Assembly: GCA_001972305.1 (NCBI GenBank)
Contig: BDDD01000432.1
Span: forward strand, 514,530-578,529
Length of the DNA stretch: 64,000 nucleotides
Source of the DNA: Cephalotus follicularis
Taxonomy: Eukaryota > Streptophyta > Magnoliopsida > Oxalidales > Cephalotaceae
Direction of reading: 5' to 3'
In this document: positions 45,052 through 57,867 of the stretch, in pieces
Layout: each line of letters begins with the position of its first letter
Numbering within the stretch: the first letter of the stretch is position 1
Translations under genes and position numbers: made by a program
Notes under the pieces: generated by a model
The model's database searches: none
The model's input: only the letters and a program-made list of their open reading frames with translations
Told to the model about the DNA's origin: nothing

Positions 45052-46896
45052 TGTCACACCCCGTTTTCCAATAAGACAAAATTAAAGCGGTAAGGCAATC
45101 AACACAACATAATTCAGCTTATGCGATTTTACGTATAATAAAAAACCTTCAATAGCGGAAGCAGATACATAAAATAAGCTGAATTTAAATATGTAACACG
45201 CATCCCATACAACGTGATACCCAAAATAATCCACGGAATCCATCAATACATGACAGATATAAAAGCCACGCTACAATAATCCAATTAACATAGTCATTGT
45301 TCATTAATCCAATACATAAAATAAGAGAAACAATTCAGTGTTCTCCTTAAGTCTCCTTGCATGCTCGAAATCAAATCCCACTCCGTCAATCTGTTACAGT
45401 AGGGGTTAGCCTTTGTCCTCACTCGGCTAAGTGAATACACTCATAAGTGCAGTTCGAGGTATATGGTAATGAGTATCATGAATGAATGCATTATGATGCA
45501 GTACAGTATATATATCACAGTGTATATATCGCAGTAAATACATATGTAAAATATATGCATGTTCACGGTACAGGTATAACCTCATAAGGCTACATCAACA
45601 CAAGCAGTAAGTATGTCCCAAAAGGAACCAAACAAATAAATCGTCACGACCGTCGCCACCTGCTGGCCCCAACGTCATGCACTCTTACCCCATCCCTGTT
45701 TGCGAACGGTTTGGGGGAAGTCCTCCGTACATGTTGCTTAGCATGATGGCTAAACAATCAACAGGGTATTAGCACAGCGGCTAATAATCAACAAGCACAA
45801 ACACCGTACAGTACAATTCAAGCAATAAAATATAATTATTTGATCAAATATATTTGTTTAAAATATGTTACTCCGTTCTCAGGTTGTGATAGGTTATAAA
45901 ACTTAAAACAATACAGTTCGATTATGCAACGAATTCTTTAAACATTTCACCGTCTTTGGAAAATACTTTCCCCAGTCATTTGAAAATATATATATATATT
46001 TGGCAAATATACATTTTTGTACAATTTAATGATTATAATAATCATTCAAGCTTTTCAAAATGGTTAACACTTTTTAGCAATCAACCACAATTCAATTCAC
46101 AGTTTAGTAATAATGCAAACATATGCTCAGAATGCACCTAGGATGGTTTCTAGAGTCGTTTTGGGTCTAACGGGTCCCATTCAAGTGTAACTTTTCCAAA
46201 CAGGGGGATAAGCGTCGATGCTTATCCCCTCGGTGTCGACGTCTTTACCCTAAGGTGCCAACACTTCGTGCAGTTATTCCCAAGCGTTTTAGGACCAAAG
46301 ACATCGATGCTTTTCCAAAGACGTGGATGTCTTTATGATACCAGGAGGTCTCAGTTCGCGAATCTCGATTCTGGAGGGTAGAATCCGGACCCTTAACCTT
46401 CACACAATCAATCTCATCCTCTCACAGTGTAAGGCATGCTACTGGTTATCAGAATATGTAACTAGAACATCAATTCATGAGTAAAACATGCAACCACAAG
46501 TGGGCAATTCACCATTCACAGTAAACACCACTGTTCTACAAATACCCAGAAAAGGCGTCGATGTTTTACTCAAACATCGACGTCTTCCGCATTCACACAC
46601 GAAGGCATCGATGTCTTTATGTTGGCGTCGACGTCTATTCAGCCCAGAACATCATTTCCATGGTTTCAACACACCAGGTCATTACAAAACCATCCATTAC
46701 ACAAACCAGTTCGAATTTTCATGTAAATTACACATGCATGGTTACTCCGTACATCACAGCAGTCGTCACAAGAAATCCGAAGATTTCATTTGATCCATTA
46801 ACATGCAATTCATCAATGGCATACCATTATCTTAAAACTCAAAATGCATGTATAAGAGCATCACTTTCCCCTACCTCTGGTTTCAAGTAGAAACCT
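45052..46896 (-). repeat. Element H: partial B-family LTR, minus strand
   Basis: Starts TGTCACACCCCG and follows the B left LTR through the conserved TTAGCC block (45408-45435), the 30-base repeats (two units), the motif boxes (46210-46630) and CTCAAAATGCATGTATAAG. It stops at about 46896, where the sequence switches to the I LTR in the opposite orientation. About 900 bases of the expected LTR are missing. Confidence 0.8.
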
Positions 46897-47223
46897 TGAC
46901 TTTGTTTATCATTCTGTTTTGTATTAAACCCATGTGGATTATGATTTTCGGATGTACCATCGTTATGGTTCTGTTCCTGAAGGAATTTTATATTGTACTG
47001 TAATTCACGCTCCGTTTTATGGGCGATTAACACTGACGACTTGTTTTTGGGTAGCGTTCGGTATGGGACGCATGTTACGTGTTTACAGCTTATGAACTTG
47101 TTTTGCTTCCGCAACTGACAGTTTGTTTAAAAAGCTTTAAGTTTTATGGTTTTACATGAGCTGTATTTATGTTAATTGCCTTTACCACTTTAATGTTGCG
47201 TTTTCCTGAAACGGGGTGTGACA
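46897..47223 (+). repeat. 3' end of the 5' LTR of element I
   Basis: The last 327 bases of an LTR, ending AAACGGGGTGTGACA. It matches 62049-62375 base for base in register (offset 15152) with few substitutions. Confidence 0.88.
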
Positions 47224-47227
47224 ACAG

Positions 47228-47239
47228 TGGTATCAGAGC
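47228..47239 (+). other. Primer binding site of element I (tRNA-iMet)
   Basis: TGGTATCAGAGC, four bases after the LTR end GTGACA. Confidence 0.93.
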
Positions 47240-47333
47240 ATATTCCATATATGCTTAGCGAGGATAAGTTCCTTGGCAATTAATGAATTGTTTTCCTAAA
47301 GTCGTGACTGTTCGTCAATCTTCTTATAGGAAA

Positions 47334-48572
47334 ATGGACCGAAGGAGAACACGTGCTGGGGCGAGAGCCGTTGGAGCTGATGCCCCGGAAGAAGCTAATG
47401 TTCCGCAAGGGGTGAATATTCCCCAAGATGACAGATATCCGATGACTTGGATCGCAGACTATTTCCAGCAGCAGATGGCCTTTAATAGGGCTAGTGCGGA
47501 GGAGATGCGCCAGTACTACGCGCAAGCCCGACTGCAGCATAGGGCTCCCGACCACTGCCCGGGAGAGGATAGTTTTGGGAGAGATATCGTGAAGTTCATG
47601 AGGCTGAATCCACCTAGCTTCAAGGGGGAACTGGATGCTATGATTGCTGAGAGATGGCTGTAGGGCATGGAGAAGATCTTTCAGGTGATGGGCTGTACTG
47701 ATGCTCAGAAATTGAGATTTGTTGTGTACCGCCTGTGGGGTGAGGCCACTCATTGGTGGGAGATGGTTAGAGCAAAGTGGGAATCACAGGGACTGGACAG
47801 TACTTGGGACAGATTTCAGACAGAGTTCCTGGAGACTTATGTTCCATACATTGAGCAAGAGCGACGAGAGACTGAGCTCTTGGAGTTACGATAGGGAGAG
47901 ATAACTGTTGCAGAATATCAAGCAAAGTTCATGGAGTTGGCCAGACATTTACCCTATCTGGTAGCTGATGAAGCAAAGAAGATACGGAGGTTTTTGAGGT
48001 GGTTGCGACCGGATCTTCGGTCGAGAATTAGAGCCATGGACCTGAGGACTTATGTAGAGGTTGCTCAGAAAGCTAGACTGTTGGAGACGATATCAAGTGA
48101 GGACCGGGCTGAGAGAGCTCACGCGAAGGAGAGTAAACAGAGTCCCACACAGTCCCGACCGGCATCATCAAAGTGGCAAGATGGTGGTTCTCCGACGAAG
48201 TCCTCGAAGAACAAGTCTCAACAGACGGCTTCTCAGGGTACTCCCAGCCAGGGGAGTAATGCTAGATCTGGAGGATGCTTTTACTGTGGTCGTACCGGCC
48301 ACCAACAGAAAGATTGCTGGAGGTTCAATGGCTGGTGTTTGAGGTGCGGGGCACCGGGTCATTCGGTGAAGGGCTGCCCGAAGAGTTCTGCTACAGCGCC
48401 TACTGGGCCGAGGAGCAGTAGTGGTGTGGCTGCGGGACCATCACAGAGGAGGGATACCGGCAAGGGCATCGTAAAAGGTAGAATTTTTGTACTTCCTCAG
48501 ACTGTGGTTCCAGAGTCGTCTTCTGTTGTTGGAGGTACTCAGTATATATATGGTTATTCTGCTAGAAACTGA
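47334..48572 (+). pseudogene. gag: Gag of element I
   Basis: 413 codons in one frame from MDRRRTRAGARAVGADAPEE. The capsid region follows (IADYFQQQMAFNRASAEEMR, PPSFKGELDA, YRLWGEATHWWEMV, RFLRWLRPDLRS), then an S/K/P-rich linker and two CCHC knuckles (CFYCGRTGHQQKDC and CLRCGAPGHSVKGC). In-frame TAG codons interrupt at 47661-47663 and 47892-47894. The frame ends in TGA at 48570-48572 because one base is missing relative to B (AGAAACTG for AGAGTATTG). That loss separates gag from the protease and is shared with K. Gag would package element RNA. Confidence 0.92.
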
Positions 48573-48583
48573 TGGATTCTGGT

Positions 48584-49950
48584 GCTTCACATTCATTTAT
48601 ATCTGCACACTTTGCATCATGCTTAGATGTCACCCCTGACTGCTTGTCTTATACACTTGATGTGAGTACACCGATTGGGGCTTCAATGTATACTGACTAA
48701 GTATATATGAGTTGTGAGATGTCTATGGCAAGCATTCCTTTATATGAGGATCTGATTGTACTGCCTATCCGTGACTTCGACGTGATATTGGGGATGGATT
48801 GGCTATCGGCACACCGTGCACGTATGGATTGCTACCATAAGACTGTGGATTTTTGTCTGCCCGACGGAACGACTTTTCAGTTCAAGGGAGACAAGGGATT
48901 TTCAACACCGATCATTTCTTTTATCCGAGAATCGAGATACCTGGAGAAGGGATGCGAGGGATATTTTGCCTATGTTATTGATTGAAGGAAGGAGAAAGGC
49001 TTGATCTTGGAGGAAATTCCAGTTGTGTACGAATTTCTGGATGTGTTTCCTGATGACTTGGGATCCGTACCACCCAAGAGGAGTATGGAGTTCGTTATTG
49101 ATCTTGTTCCTGGAACGGCTCCTATCTCTAAGTCACCCTATCGGATGGCTCCGGCTGAGTTGCGAGAGCTGAAGCTATAGTTACAAGACCTGATTGATAA
49201 GGGTTTTGTAAGACCCAATGTTTCTCCATGGGGTGCACCGGTACTGTTCGTCAAGAAGAAAGATGGGTCGATGAGACTCTGTATCGATTACCGAATGTTG
49301 AACAAAGTAACTATCAAGAATAAGTATCCTTTACCCCATATAGAGGATCTGTTTGATCAGTTGCAACGATCGAGGGTGTTTTCTAAGCTCGATTTGAGAT
49401 CGGGTTACCATCAGTTGAGAGTAAGGGAAGGGGACATTGAGAAGACTGCCTTCCGGACACGGTATGGTCACTACGAGTTCTTGGTGATGCCTTTCGGTGT
49501 TACCAATGCACCGGAAGCTTTTATGTCATTGATGAATGACGTATTTCGGCCATACCTAGACCAGTTCGTCGTGGTATTCATTGATGATATACTGGTATAC
49601 TCGGGGAGTGAGGAGGAGCACACTCGACACCTAAGGTTGGTATTGCAGGTTCTTAGAGAGCACCGATTGTACGCCAAGTTCGGCAAATGCGAGTTCTAGC
49701 CTGACCATGTGATCTTTCTCGGTCACATCGTATCTAGAGAAGGCTTGACGGTGGATCCGTCAAAGACTGAGGTAGTTAGAGACTGGCCGCAGCCAATGAA
49801 TGTGACGGAGGTGCGCAGTTTCCTTGGGTTGGCGGGATATTACTGGAGGTTTATCCAGAATTTTTCACGGATAGCTGAACCTTTGACCAGACTGACCCAG
49901 AAGAAGACTCTTTTTGTCTGGGACAAAGACTGTGAGGCTAGTTTTGCATG
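48584..49950 (+). pseudogene. pol: Protease and RT of element I
   Basis: The protease starts [20 protein letters not shown] and ends [19 protein letters not shown] at 48698-48700 (also in K) and a TGA at 48983-48985 interrupt it. RT shows [30 protein letters not shown] and the catalytic FIDDILVYS (about 49577-49600), with TAG at about 49180 and 49697. A frameshift at about 49945 (CEASFA then a different phase) separates RT from RNase H. The palm aspartates are present. Compared with B it is longer decayed, yet all motifs can be read. Confidence 0.92.
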
Positions 49951-51896
49951 AGCTGAAGGATCGGTTAGTTTTCGCTCCTATCTTGGCATTACCTGAGGGT
50001 AATGAAGGCTTTGCGGTGTACAGAGATGCATCGGGTAAGGGTTTGGGCTGTGTGTTGATGCAGCGAGGCAGAGTGATTGCATATGCCTCAACGAAGCTTA
50101 AGTCGTATGAAGAAAATTACCCAACTCATGACCTTGTGCTTGCAGCTATTATCTTCGCCCTTCAGAAGTTAAGGCACTATCTTTATGGGGCGCAGTTTGA
50201 GATCTTCACCGATCACAAAAGTTTGAGGTATCTGTTTTGCCAAGATAGACTGAACATGAGACAGCGCAGGTGGGTAGAGCTCTTCAATGACTATGATTGC
50301 AGTGTCCAGTATCACCCGGGGAAAGCAAATGTGGTCGCTGATGCCTTGAGCCGCAAGGCTATGCTTGCTAGTGCGATGGTGTCGCAATGGAAGATGTTGG
50401 AAGACTTCCAAGAATGGTCACCATTCAATCAGTCACCCAGGATCTTTCGAGCCGACACGCGGATTGAACCAGTGTTATTGCATTGCATCAAAGATGCACA
50501 ACCACATGATCCTGAACTGCAGCGGATTCGAGAGAATCTAGATTCAGAGTCTGATTTTAGAGTGCACGAGGACGGTATTATGAGATATCGGGGACGTGTA
50601 TGTCTTCCGGATGAACCTAGTGTGAAAGATGAGCTACTCCGCGGGGCTCATAAATCCCTGTACAGTATTCATCCGGGTAGCACGAAGATGTATCAAGACA
50701 TGAAGAAGTGTTACTGGTGGCCTGGCATGAAGCGGGAGATTGCTGAGTATGTGGCAAGGTAATTGACTGGCCAGACAGTTAAGGCCGAGCACCAGAGACC
50801 GGCAGGTTTGCTGCAGCCTTTGCCCATTCCAGAGTGGAAGTGGAAACATGTTACGATGGATTTCGTTTCGGGTTTTCCTCTGACTCAGAACCGTCATAAT
50901 GCCGTGTGGGTCATCGTGGATAGACTCACCAAATCAGCACACTTTCTGCCAACACACGTTACTGATTCTGCAAGCAAGCCGGCTCGGCTGTATGTGAAGG
51001 AGATAGTGAGGCTGCACGGGGTTCCAGTCAGCATCGTATGTGATAGAGATGCTATCTTCACTTCCAACTTTTGGATGAGATTTCAGTCAGCTTTCGGGAC
51101 GAAGCTGAACTTGAGTACTGCCTTCCACCCTTAGACCGATGGGCAGTCTGAGCGTACCATCCAGACCTTGGAGGATATGGTACGGGCTTGCGTTATTGAT
51201 TTTGCTGGTACCTGGGAGGATCACATTCCTCTGATAGAGTTTTCTTACAATAACAGCTATCATTCCAGTATCGGCATGACACCGTTTGAGGCACTGTATG
51301 GGAGGAAGTGCAGATCCCCTGTGTGTTGGGATGAGGTCGGGGAGCGACCTTTACTCGGGATAGAACTGGTGGAGGAAACTTCAGAAAAGATCAGGACGAT
51401 CAAGAGGAAGCTGCTTGCTACTCAGAGTCGGCAAAAGAGCTACACTGACAGTGTGAAGAGAAGACCTCTGGTCTTTAACGTGGGTGATCACGTGTTTTTG
51501 AAGGTATCACCATGGAATGGAGTGCAACGGTTTGGGAAGAATGGCAAATTGGCTCCACGCTACATTGGTCCTTTCGAGATTCTAGAGAGAGTTGGGGAGG
51601 TAGCCTATCAGCTTGCCTTACCTCCTGCACTGTCAAACGTGCATGACATCTTCCACATATCCATGCTGAGGAGATATATCCCGAACCCGTCACATGTCCT
51701 GGATTATGATATTGTTCCTGTACAAGATGATCTATCTTGTGAGGAGTTGCCTGTGCAGATTCTCGATCGGAAGACGCAGAATTTGAGGAACCGAACCATT
51801 TCCATGGTCAAGGTTCAATGGCAGTTTCACCGACCAGACGAAGCAACTTGGGAGCGTGAGGAGGACGTCCGAGAATGCTACCCGCACTTGTTCTAG
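49951..51896 (+). pseudogene. pol: RNase H, integrase and chromodomain of element I
   Basis: RNase H reads [17 protein letters not shown], so the loop that B has lost is complete but the first residue is Arg for Ser. Then come [11 protein letters not shown] and ADALSRKAM. The integrase zinc finger has both His ([15 protein letters not shown]), but the Cys pair is destroyed: the first is a TAA at about 50760 and the second is Gly (LTGQTVKAEH). The catalytic triad is readable ([31 protein letters not shown]) with a TAG at about 51132. The chromodomain tail is [19 protein letters not shown], ending at 51896. Confidence 0.92.
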
Positions 51897-51927
51897 ATTG
51901 ATTTTAATTTCGAGGACGAAATTCCTT

Positions 51928-51941
51928 GAAGGAGGGGTGGA
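51928..51941 (+). other. Polypurine tract of element I
   Basis: GAAGGAGGGGTGGA, identical to that of B, directly before TGTAACGGCC. Confidence 0.88.
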
Positions 51942-53279
51942 TGTAACGGCCGAGCATTTTCATGTATTATAATTTCACAATGTAATTGTACTTTTAAATT
52001 GTGGAATTAATAAAGGAGGAATTTTCAGAATTTGGTGATGTTTTCCCATCCCTATTATGTTGAATTATTGTGTTAAATGCTAAAAGAATGTTAAAAGGCT
52101 AAACGACGCTGTTCTGGGGAAAACACGTCGACGCCCTTGGGATCACGTCGACGCCTTTGAGGCAAAATGATGCACGTAGCGGCATGCACATGCACATCGA
52201 TCCGGACGATGACATCGACGTCCTTGTGAGAAACTGATGAAAGATATCGACGTCTTCCGAAAGACGTCGACGCTTTAACTTCGAATGCCATGCATGTTAC
52301 TCTTCTGACACGTAACGTGCGAGGGGAAATCGAGATGGGGTGTTTTGCAGGCGCCTTGGGGCATGGTTAGGACGTGTTGGGCATACACCTTACTCCCTAA
52401 CCTGCATGACTGAAATTATGTGGACAAGTGTGGCTTGTAGGAGTGTACATGCAACAAATGCACGGAGAATGGAACATGTGTGCATGCAAGGGGATGAATA
52501 GAATGAATGGGGCATTGTCTGGCATGAAGGACTGGGAAAACAAACCCAGCTGCTGCATGCAGAGATGGGAATGTACCCTAGGCACATGTGACCTGTAACA
52601 AAACGCAAAGGGAGAAGAAGGAGGGTGTATTGCATAAAAGATAGCCTCCATCTCTTTACCTTCGGCTATTATTGTTGAAAAAAAACACTTGAGAGAACAC
52701 TGTGAGTGTGAGGAAACAGTAAGTAAAAGAGAGGAAACGTTTCCACCATTGTTGAGCTTGGAGCCTGGATCATGGAGCTTGGAACCACTGGTGCAGCTAT
52801 GGACGGACCTAGAAGGGCTGCTGTGACTTGTTTGGAAACGAAAAAAGGTGGACCTTCCTGTTCCTAACTTGGCACAAAAGGTAGGGGAAAGCCATACTGT
52901 AATTTCGAGTTTGATATCCATGCATAGTTTATGATTTTGGATGTATAAAATGCATGATTCTTGAAATGATATTGTTACTGGATTGATGCCATGATATGCT
53001 AGCAGTGTTTGGAGTATCTGCATGTTGGTTTCTTGCCATGAAAACCTGTAATTATGCATGATTATGGGCAGTTAAGGCTACTGTTTGCTAAGTCGTGAGG
53101 TGGAAGATGACTACTGTTGGAAAAGACATCGACGCCTTTTAAATTAACATCGACGTCTTTTTAGTTTTGCCTTGTACTGATTGAAAGGGATCGACGTCTA
53201 TGGAAAGACATCGACACCCTAGGCTACCTACCTGGATTTTGACGTGAAAGACGTCGACGCCTAAGGTTCCTACCTTAAC
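51942..53279 (+). repeat. LTR shared by I and K, left part
   Basis: Starts TGTAACGGCCGAGC and runs to CCTACCTTAAC, where J is inserted. It contains boxes at 52105-52275 (ACGTCGACGCCTTTG, AAGACGTCGACGCTTTAA) and 53125-53260 (AAGACATCGACGCCTTTTA). Confidence 0.88.
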
Positions 53280-54992
53280 TGTAACGCCCCAGATCCGAGT
53301 CCACTTTATGCTCAAAGCGAACTTTGAGGATTCGGTGCGTTACGTGGAGGTGAAACATCTAATCTTTTAACAATCTCACTTAATTGCTAATATCCATAAA
53401 TAACTTGATATATTAAACCTTAAAATTTCATACTCTTATTTAAATTGTCATACATCATAATAATTATAGTCAACATCTTACATTTCCACAGGATCTATCA
53501 AAGGTATTATACAGCGGAAAACATTAGTTATAATGTCATAAACTATTACATGAAACTATATTTCGTAACATAATTCGTCACATAATTTCCTTCCGAAATA
53601 TAACGTACGAGCTCCTGCCAAAGCTCGACTTTCCTCGTTCAATCATTTCCTGGAAAATTTTTAGTTGAAAACAAAAACATTGAAAGGAGTGAGCACCAAA
53701 ATAGCTCAGTAAGAATTATCATAACAAAACATTGTTGAAATTCATTTTCTGGTATTTTTATAAAACCAGTATATTTCACATTCATTCATTTCTTTTCTGA
53801 TCATATCTCATGAATCAGAATATTTCTACTTCGAGTGATCAGCTCAAAGCATCTATAAATAACTTTGTAAAACATTTTCTAGAATTTATATTTCAAACGG
53901 AAATATTTTAAAATAGTAGTATAGAATTTTGTAAAGAAATTGGCAGCAATTCAACACAGAATTTAAGAATTTTCATAAATTTAATATAGACATTTTACCA
54001 CGAATATTGGCATAAATTTAAAATACAGGACGTAATAATTATAAAAGATATATATAAATAAGTTATTTAAATATCGAACATAAAAATTGCTTAATTAAAA
54101 TATTAAATTATTAACTTCCTCTACTCGGTTAGACGGATATACCGATCATATCGATGGGAAAGTTAAATTAAATTGAATTGCTAAAATAAATTGTTGCAAC
54201 GAGCATAAAACTGCTTAATTAAAATATTAAATTAAAAATTAACTTCCTCCACTCGGTCAGACGGATATACCGATCATATCGATGGGAAAGTGAAATTAAA
54301 TTGAGCTGAATAATAAAATACTTTAAAAGAATGAGTAGAAATTCATAAAGTATTTTTAGAAAAAAAGAACAGGAGTCCTTACCTTGCTTTATCTCCTACA
54401 CTGAAGAAATTTCTATGCTAAAAATCCCAACAAAAATCTCTTATCTCCTCTTTCCTTCTTTCTCTCTTCCTCTCTTCCTTCTCTTCTTTCTCTTTCTCTT
54501 TTCCTTCTCTCCTTTCTCCCAAATTTTTCTTCAAATTTTTTCTTCTACTGAGCACTGCTATTTATAGAAAATGTTAAAGCGTCGACGGTTTCTCTCTAAG
54601 CGTCGGCGGTTAAGGGTTTTACCCGAGTTTTTCACCTCAATCCCGACTAAAGCGCTGACGCTTTCTTACAAAGCGTCGCCGCTTTTAAGTCTTCGTCAAC
54701 GTCAACGTCAACAGACCTACCTGACCCTAAAGCGTCCACATTTACATTTAAAGTGTCGACCGTTACCCAAAGCGTCGACTCTTTAGCCCTAAGCGTCGAC
54801 TGTTTGAACTGGATTAAAACGCAGATAGAAGGGTTCTAAGCGTCGACCATCACTCCCAAAGCGTCGGCACTTTATGTGGAACTGTCGGCGCTTTAGGGTC
54901 ATACTACGGGTCCCTTGAAAAATCTGCCAACTACACAAAAGCAAACATTTTCCATAATTAAATATCTTAAATGGAAATTTGGGTTCTTACAA
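53280..54992 (-). repeat. 3' LTR of element J (left copy)
   Basis: 1713 bases. Same modules as the D 3' LTR in reverse: AT-rich part, two copies around CTCGGTTAGACGGATATACC / CTCGGTCAGACGGATATACC, pyrimidine-rich tract, TATA (54558-54567) and box cluster (54570-54890). Confidence 0.9.
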
Positions 54993-55004
54993 TCTACCCT
55001 CCTT
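54993..55004 (-). other. Polypurine tract of element J
   Basis: On the minus strand AAGGAGGGTAGA lies just before TGTAAGAACCC, as in D. Confidence 0.8.
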
Positions 55005-55029
55005 ACAAAAATTTTGTCCTCAAAATTTG

Positions 55030-56079
55030 TCATACATTAGACTTAAAAAGATGAGGGTACTCTTGTCTCATGGTGTCTTCCAATTCCCATGTGGCTTCTT
55101 CAACTTCGTGGTTTTTCCATAACACTTTTACTAACGGAACGGTCTTGGTCCGCAGGACTTGTTCTTTGTAATCCAAGATCTCCACTGGTTGTTCGTTGTA
55201 TGACAAGTCTTCATGCACTTGAATAGGCTCAACTCTTAGAACATGAGATGGGTTGGCCATGTATTTCCGTAGTAGCGATACATGGAATACGTTGTGTACA
55301 TGAGATAGACTTGGTGGCAAGGCAAGCCTATATGCAACTTCTCCTATCTTTTCCAAAATCTCATATGGCCCAATGTATCAGGGACTAAGCTTTCCCTTCT
55401 TGCCAAACCGCATCACTCCCTTCCATGGCGATACCTTAAGAAAAACGTGATCTCCCACTTGAAACTGTAGCTCTCTTCGTCTCTTGTCCGCATAGCTCTT
55501 CTGTCTACTTTGGGCCGTTAAGAGGTGTTTCCGAATTAGTTTTACTTTTTCGGTAGTTACTTGTACCATTTCTGGTCCCAATAACTTCCGTTCTCCTACC
55601 TCTTCCCAACAGATAGGTGTTCGACATCTTCGTCCGTAGAGAGCCTCAAAAGGTGCCATCTGTATGCTTGCTTGAAAACTGTTGTTGTAAGCAAACTCAA
55701 TCAGTGTAACATGTTGTTCCCAATTCCCTTGGAAATCTATAACACAAGCACGTAACATGTCTTCCAAAGTTTGTATGGTCCGTTCTGATTGTCCGTCTGT
55801 TTGCGGATGATACGCTGTACTGAAATTCAACCTTGTACCCAAAGCATTTTGTAAACTCTTCCAAAAGCGTGACGTGAAACGGGGATCTCGATCCGAAACG
55901 ATCGACACTGGTACACCATGTAGTCTGATGATCTCTTGTTCATAAATCCTTGCTAGTTGACTCAATGAATGGCTGTCTTTGATCGGTAGAAAATGAGCCG
56001 ATTTCGTTAAACGATCCACAATCACCCATATTGTATTATTCCCTTTAGTGGTCCTTGGAAGTCCTATCACGAAGTCCAT
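55030..56079 (-). pseudogene. pol: Integrase core and chromodomain of element J
   Basis: Starts within the core at [19 protein letters not shown] and shows [15 protein letters not shown] and [19 protein letters not shown], so all three catalytic acids are present. It then runs through [24 protein letters not shown] at 55357-55359 probably comes from CGA (Arg in SPRYIGP, as in D). The tail (55356 to 55030) reads [20 protein letters not shown] and [20 protein letters not shown], a chromodomain-like end. A TAG at 56080-56082 (TGG expected, PEWKWEH) divides it from the preceding segment, in the same frame. Confidence 0.92.
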
Positions 56080-56091
56080 ACTAATATGCTC

Positions 56092-57867
56092 CTACTTCCA
56101 TTCTGGTATGGGAAGCGACTGTAAGGTTCGTTTCGTCAACTGATGCTCAGCTTTCACTTGTTGACAAAAAAGACATCTTGACACAAAGTCCGCAATTTCT
56201 CTTTTCATATTATTCCACGAATAGAGATCTTGTAAATCTCTATACATCTTTGTACTTCCAGGGTGTACAGAGAAATTTGAACAATGTGCTTCCATCATTA
56301 GTTCTTCTTTCAATTCCGCCTGAGCTGGAACACATAATCTTGTATCGAATCTCAATACGTTGTCGGCTCCCAATTTGAAGCGCGATACTTTTCCATTCTT
56401 TACTCCTTCTGCTATCTCCTCAAATTCCAAGTCCTCAAACTGACTTTGCTTTATTCTCTCAACTAGAGAAGGTTGTGCTATGACTTGAAATAGGGAAGCC
56501 CCTTCTTCTTGTCTTATCACTTCCAAGTTCATTCGTTGGAAATCTTTTATCAAATCTTCCTGTGTGGTGATCATCATCGCCAAGTTCCCCTTACTTTTTC
56601 GACTCAGGGCGTCTGCCACAACATTCGCTTTACCCGGATGGTATTGAATGGTGCAATCATAATCTTTGATAAGCTCTAACCATCTCCTTTGCCTCATGTT
56701 TAACTCCTTTTGGGTGAAAATATACTTGAGGCTTTTGTGGTCGGTGAAGATTTCACACTTCGCTCCATATAGATAGTGTCTCCAAATCTTCAGCGCGAAG
56801 ATAACTGCGGGTAATTCCAAATCATGCGTAGAATAATTCTGTTCATGTGTTTTAAGCTGTCTGGAAGCATAGGCAATCACTTTTCCTTGTTGCATCAGCA
56901 CACAACCAAGTCCTTTGTGAGATGCATCACTATACACCACAAAACTTTCTGATTCCGTCGGTAATGCTAATATCGGGGCATTCATCAGTCTTTCTTTCAA
57001 TTCCAAGAAACTCTTCTCGCATTGATCGGACCATTCGAACTTAACATTCTTTTGCGTCAACCTTGTGAGTGGGTTCGCAATACGAGAGAAATTCTCAACA
57101 AACCTTCGATAATATCCTGCTAGTCCCAGAAAACTCCGTATCTCGGTTACTGAGGTAGGCCTCTGCCATTCTCTTATTGCTTCCGTCTTAGCGGGATCCA
57201 CAGAGATGCCGTCCCTTGTGATCACATGTCCCAAGAAGGATACTTCTTCTATCCAAAAATGGCATTTGCTGAACTTAGCGTAGAGCTGCTCCTTCCGCAG
57301 TATCTGTAATACACGGGTTAAATGCTCCTCGTGCTCCTCTCTACTCTTTGAGTATACTAGGATGTCATCAATGAAGACTATAACGAACTGATCCAAAAAT
57401 TCATTGAAGATCTTGATCATCAAACTCATAAACACCGCTGGAGCATTTATCAATCCAAATGACATTACCAAAAACTCGTAATGTCCATATCTTGTCCGAA
57501 AAGCAGTTTTCGGTATATCCTCTTTCTTGACTTTCACTTGATGGTAGCACGATCGAAGATCAATCTTCGAGAAATATCGAGCATTCTTGAGTTGGTCAAA
57601 CAAGTCATCAATCCTTGGTAGTGGGTACTTGTTCTTAATGGTGACTTGATTGAACTCTCGGTAGTCTATGCAGAGTCTCATCGTCCCATCTTTCTTCTTT
57701 ACGAACAACACCGGTGCACCCCATGGTGACACACTCGGTCGGATAAACCCTTTATCCAAAAGCTCTTGTAATTGAACCTTCAACTCTTTCAGCTCAGCTG
57801 GTGCCATGCGATAAGGGCTCTTTGAAATAGGAGCTGTTCCCGGTACCACATCAATAGTAAACTCCAC
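56092..57867 (-). pseudogene. pol: RT, RNase H and integrase zinc finger of element J
   Basis: A 591-codon open segment. [33 protein letters not shown] (Cys replaces the usual Gly), FIDDILVYS (about 57355-57375). RNase [40 protein letters not shown]. Integrase zinc finger: [14 protein letters not shown] and [12 protein letters not shown]. The frame is shared with gag and the integrase core, broken only by stops. This is the best guide for what D has lost. Confidence 0.93.

Noticed and set aside
47228-47239. tRNA-like sequence TGGTATCAGAGC at several places
   Set aside because: These are primer binding sites complementary to the 3' end of initiator tRNA-Met, each directly after an LTR end. 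No cloverleaf is present, so they are not tRNA genes.
52397-53059. 220-codon minus-strand ORF in the I/K LTR
   Set aside because: No domain, lies antisense within LTR sequence, and composition (His/Cys/Ser-rich) fits a chance frame.
54571-54786. 71-codon basic ORF, repeated as a 75-codon ORF at 60437
   Set aside because: Both are translations of motif boxes and the hexamer run in the J LTRs. The frame changes with repeat number.
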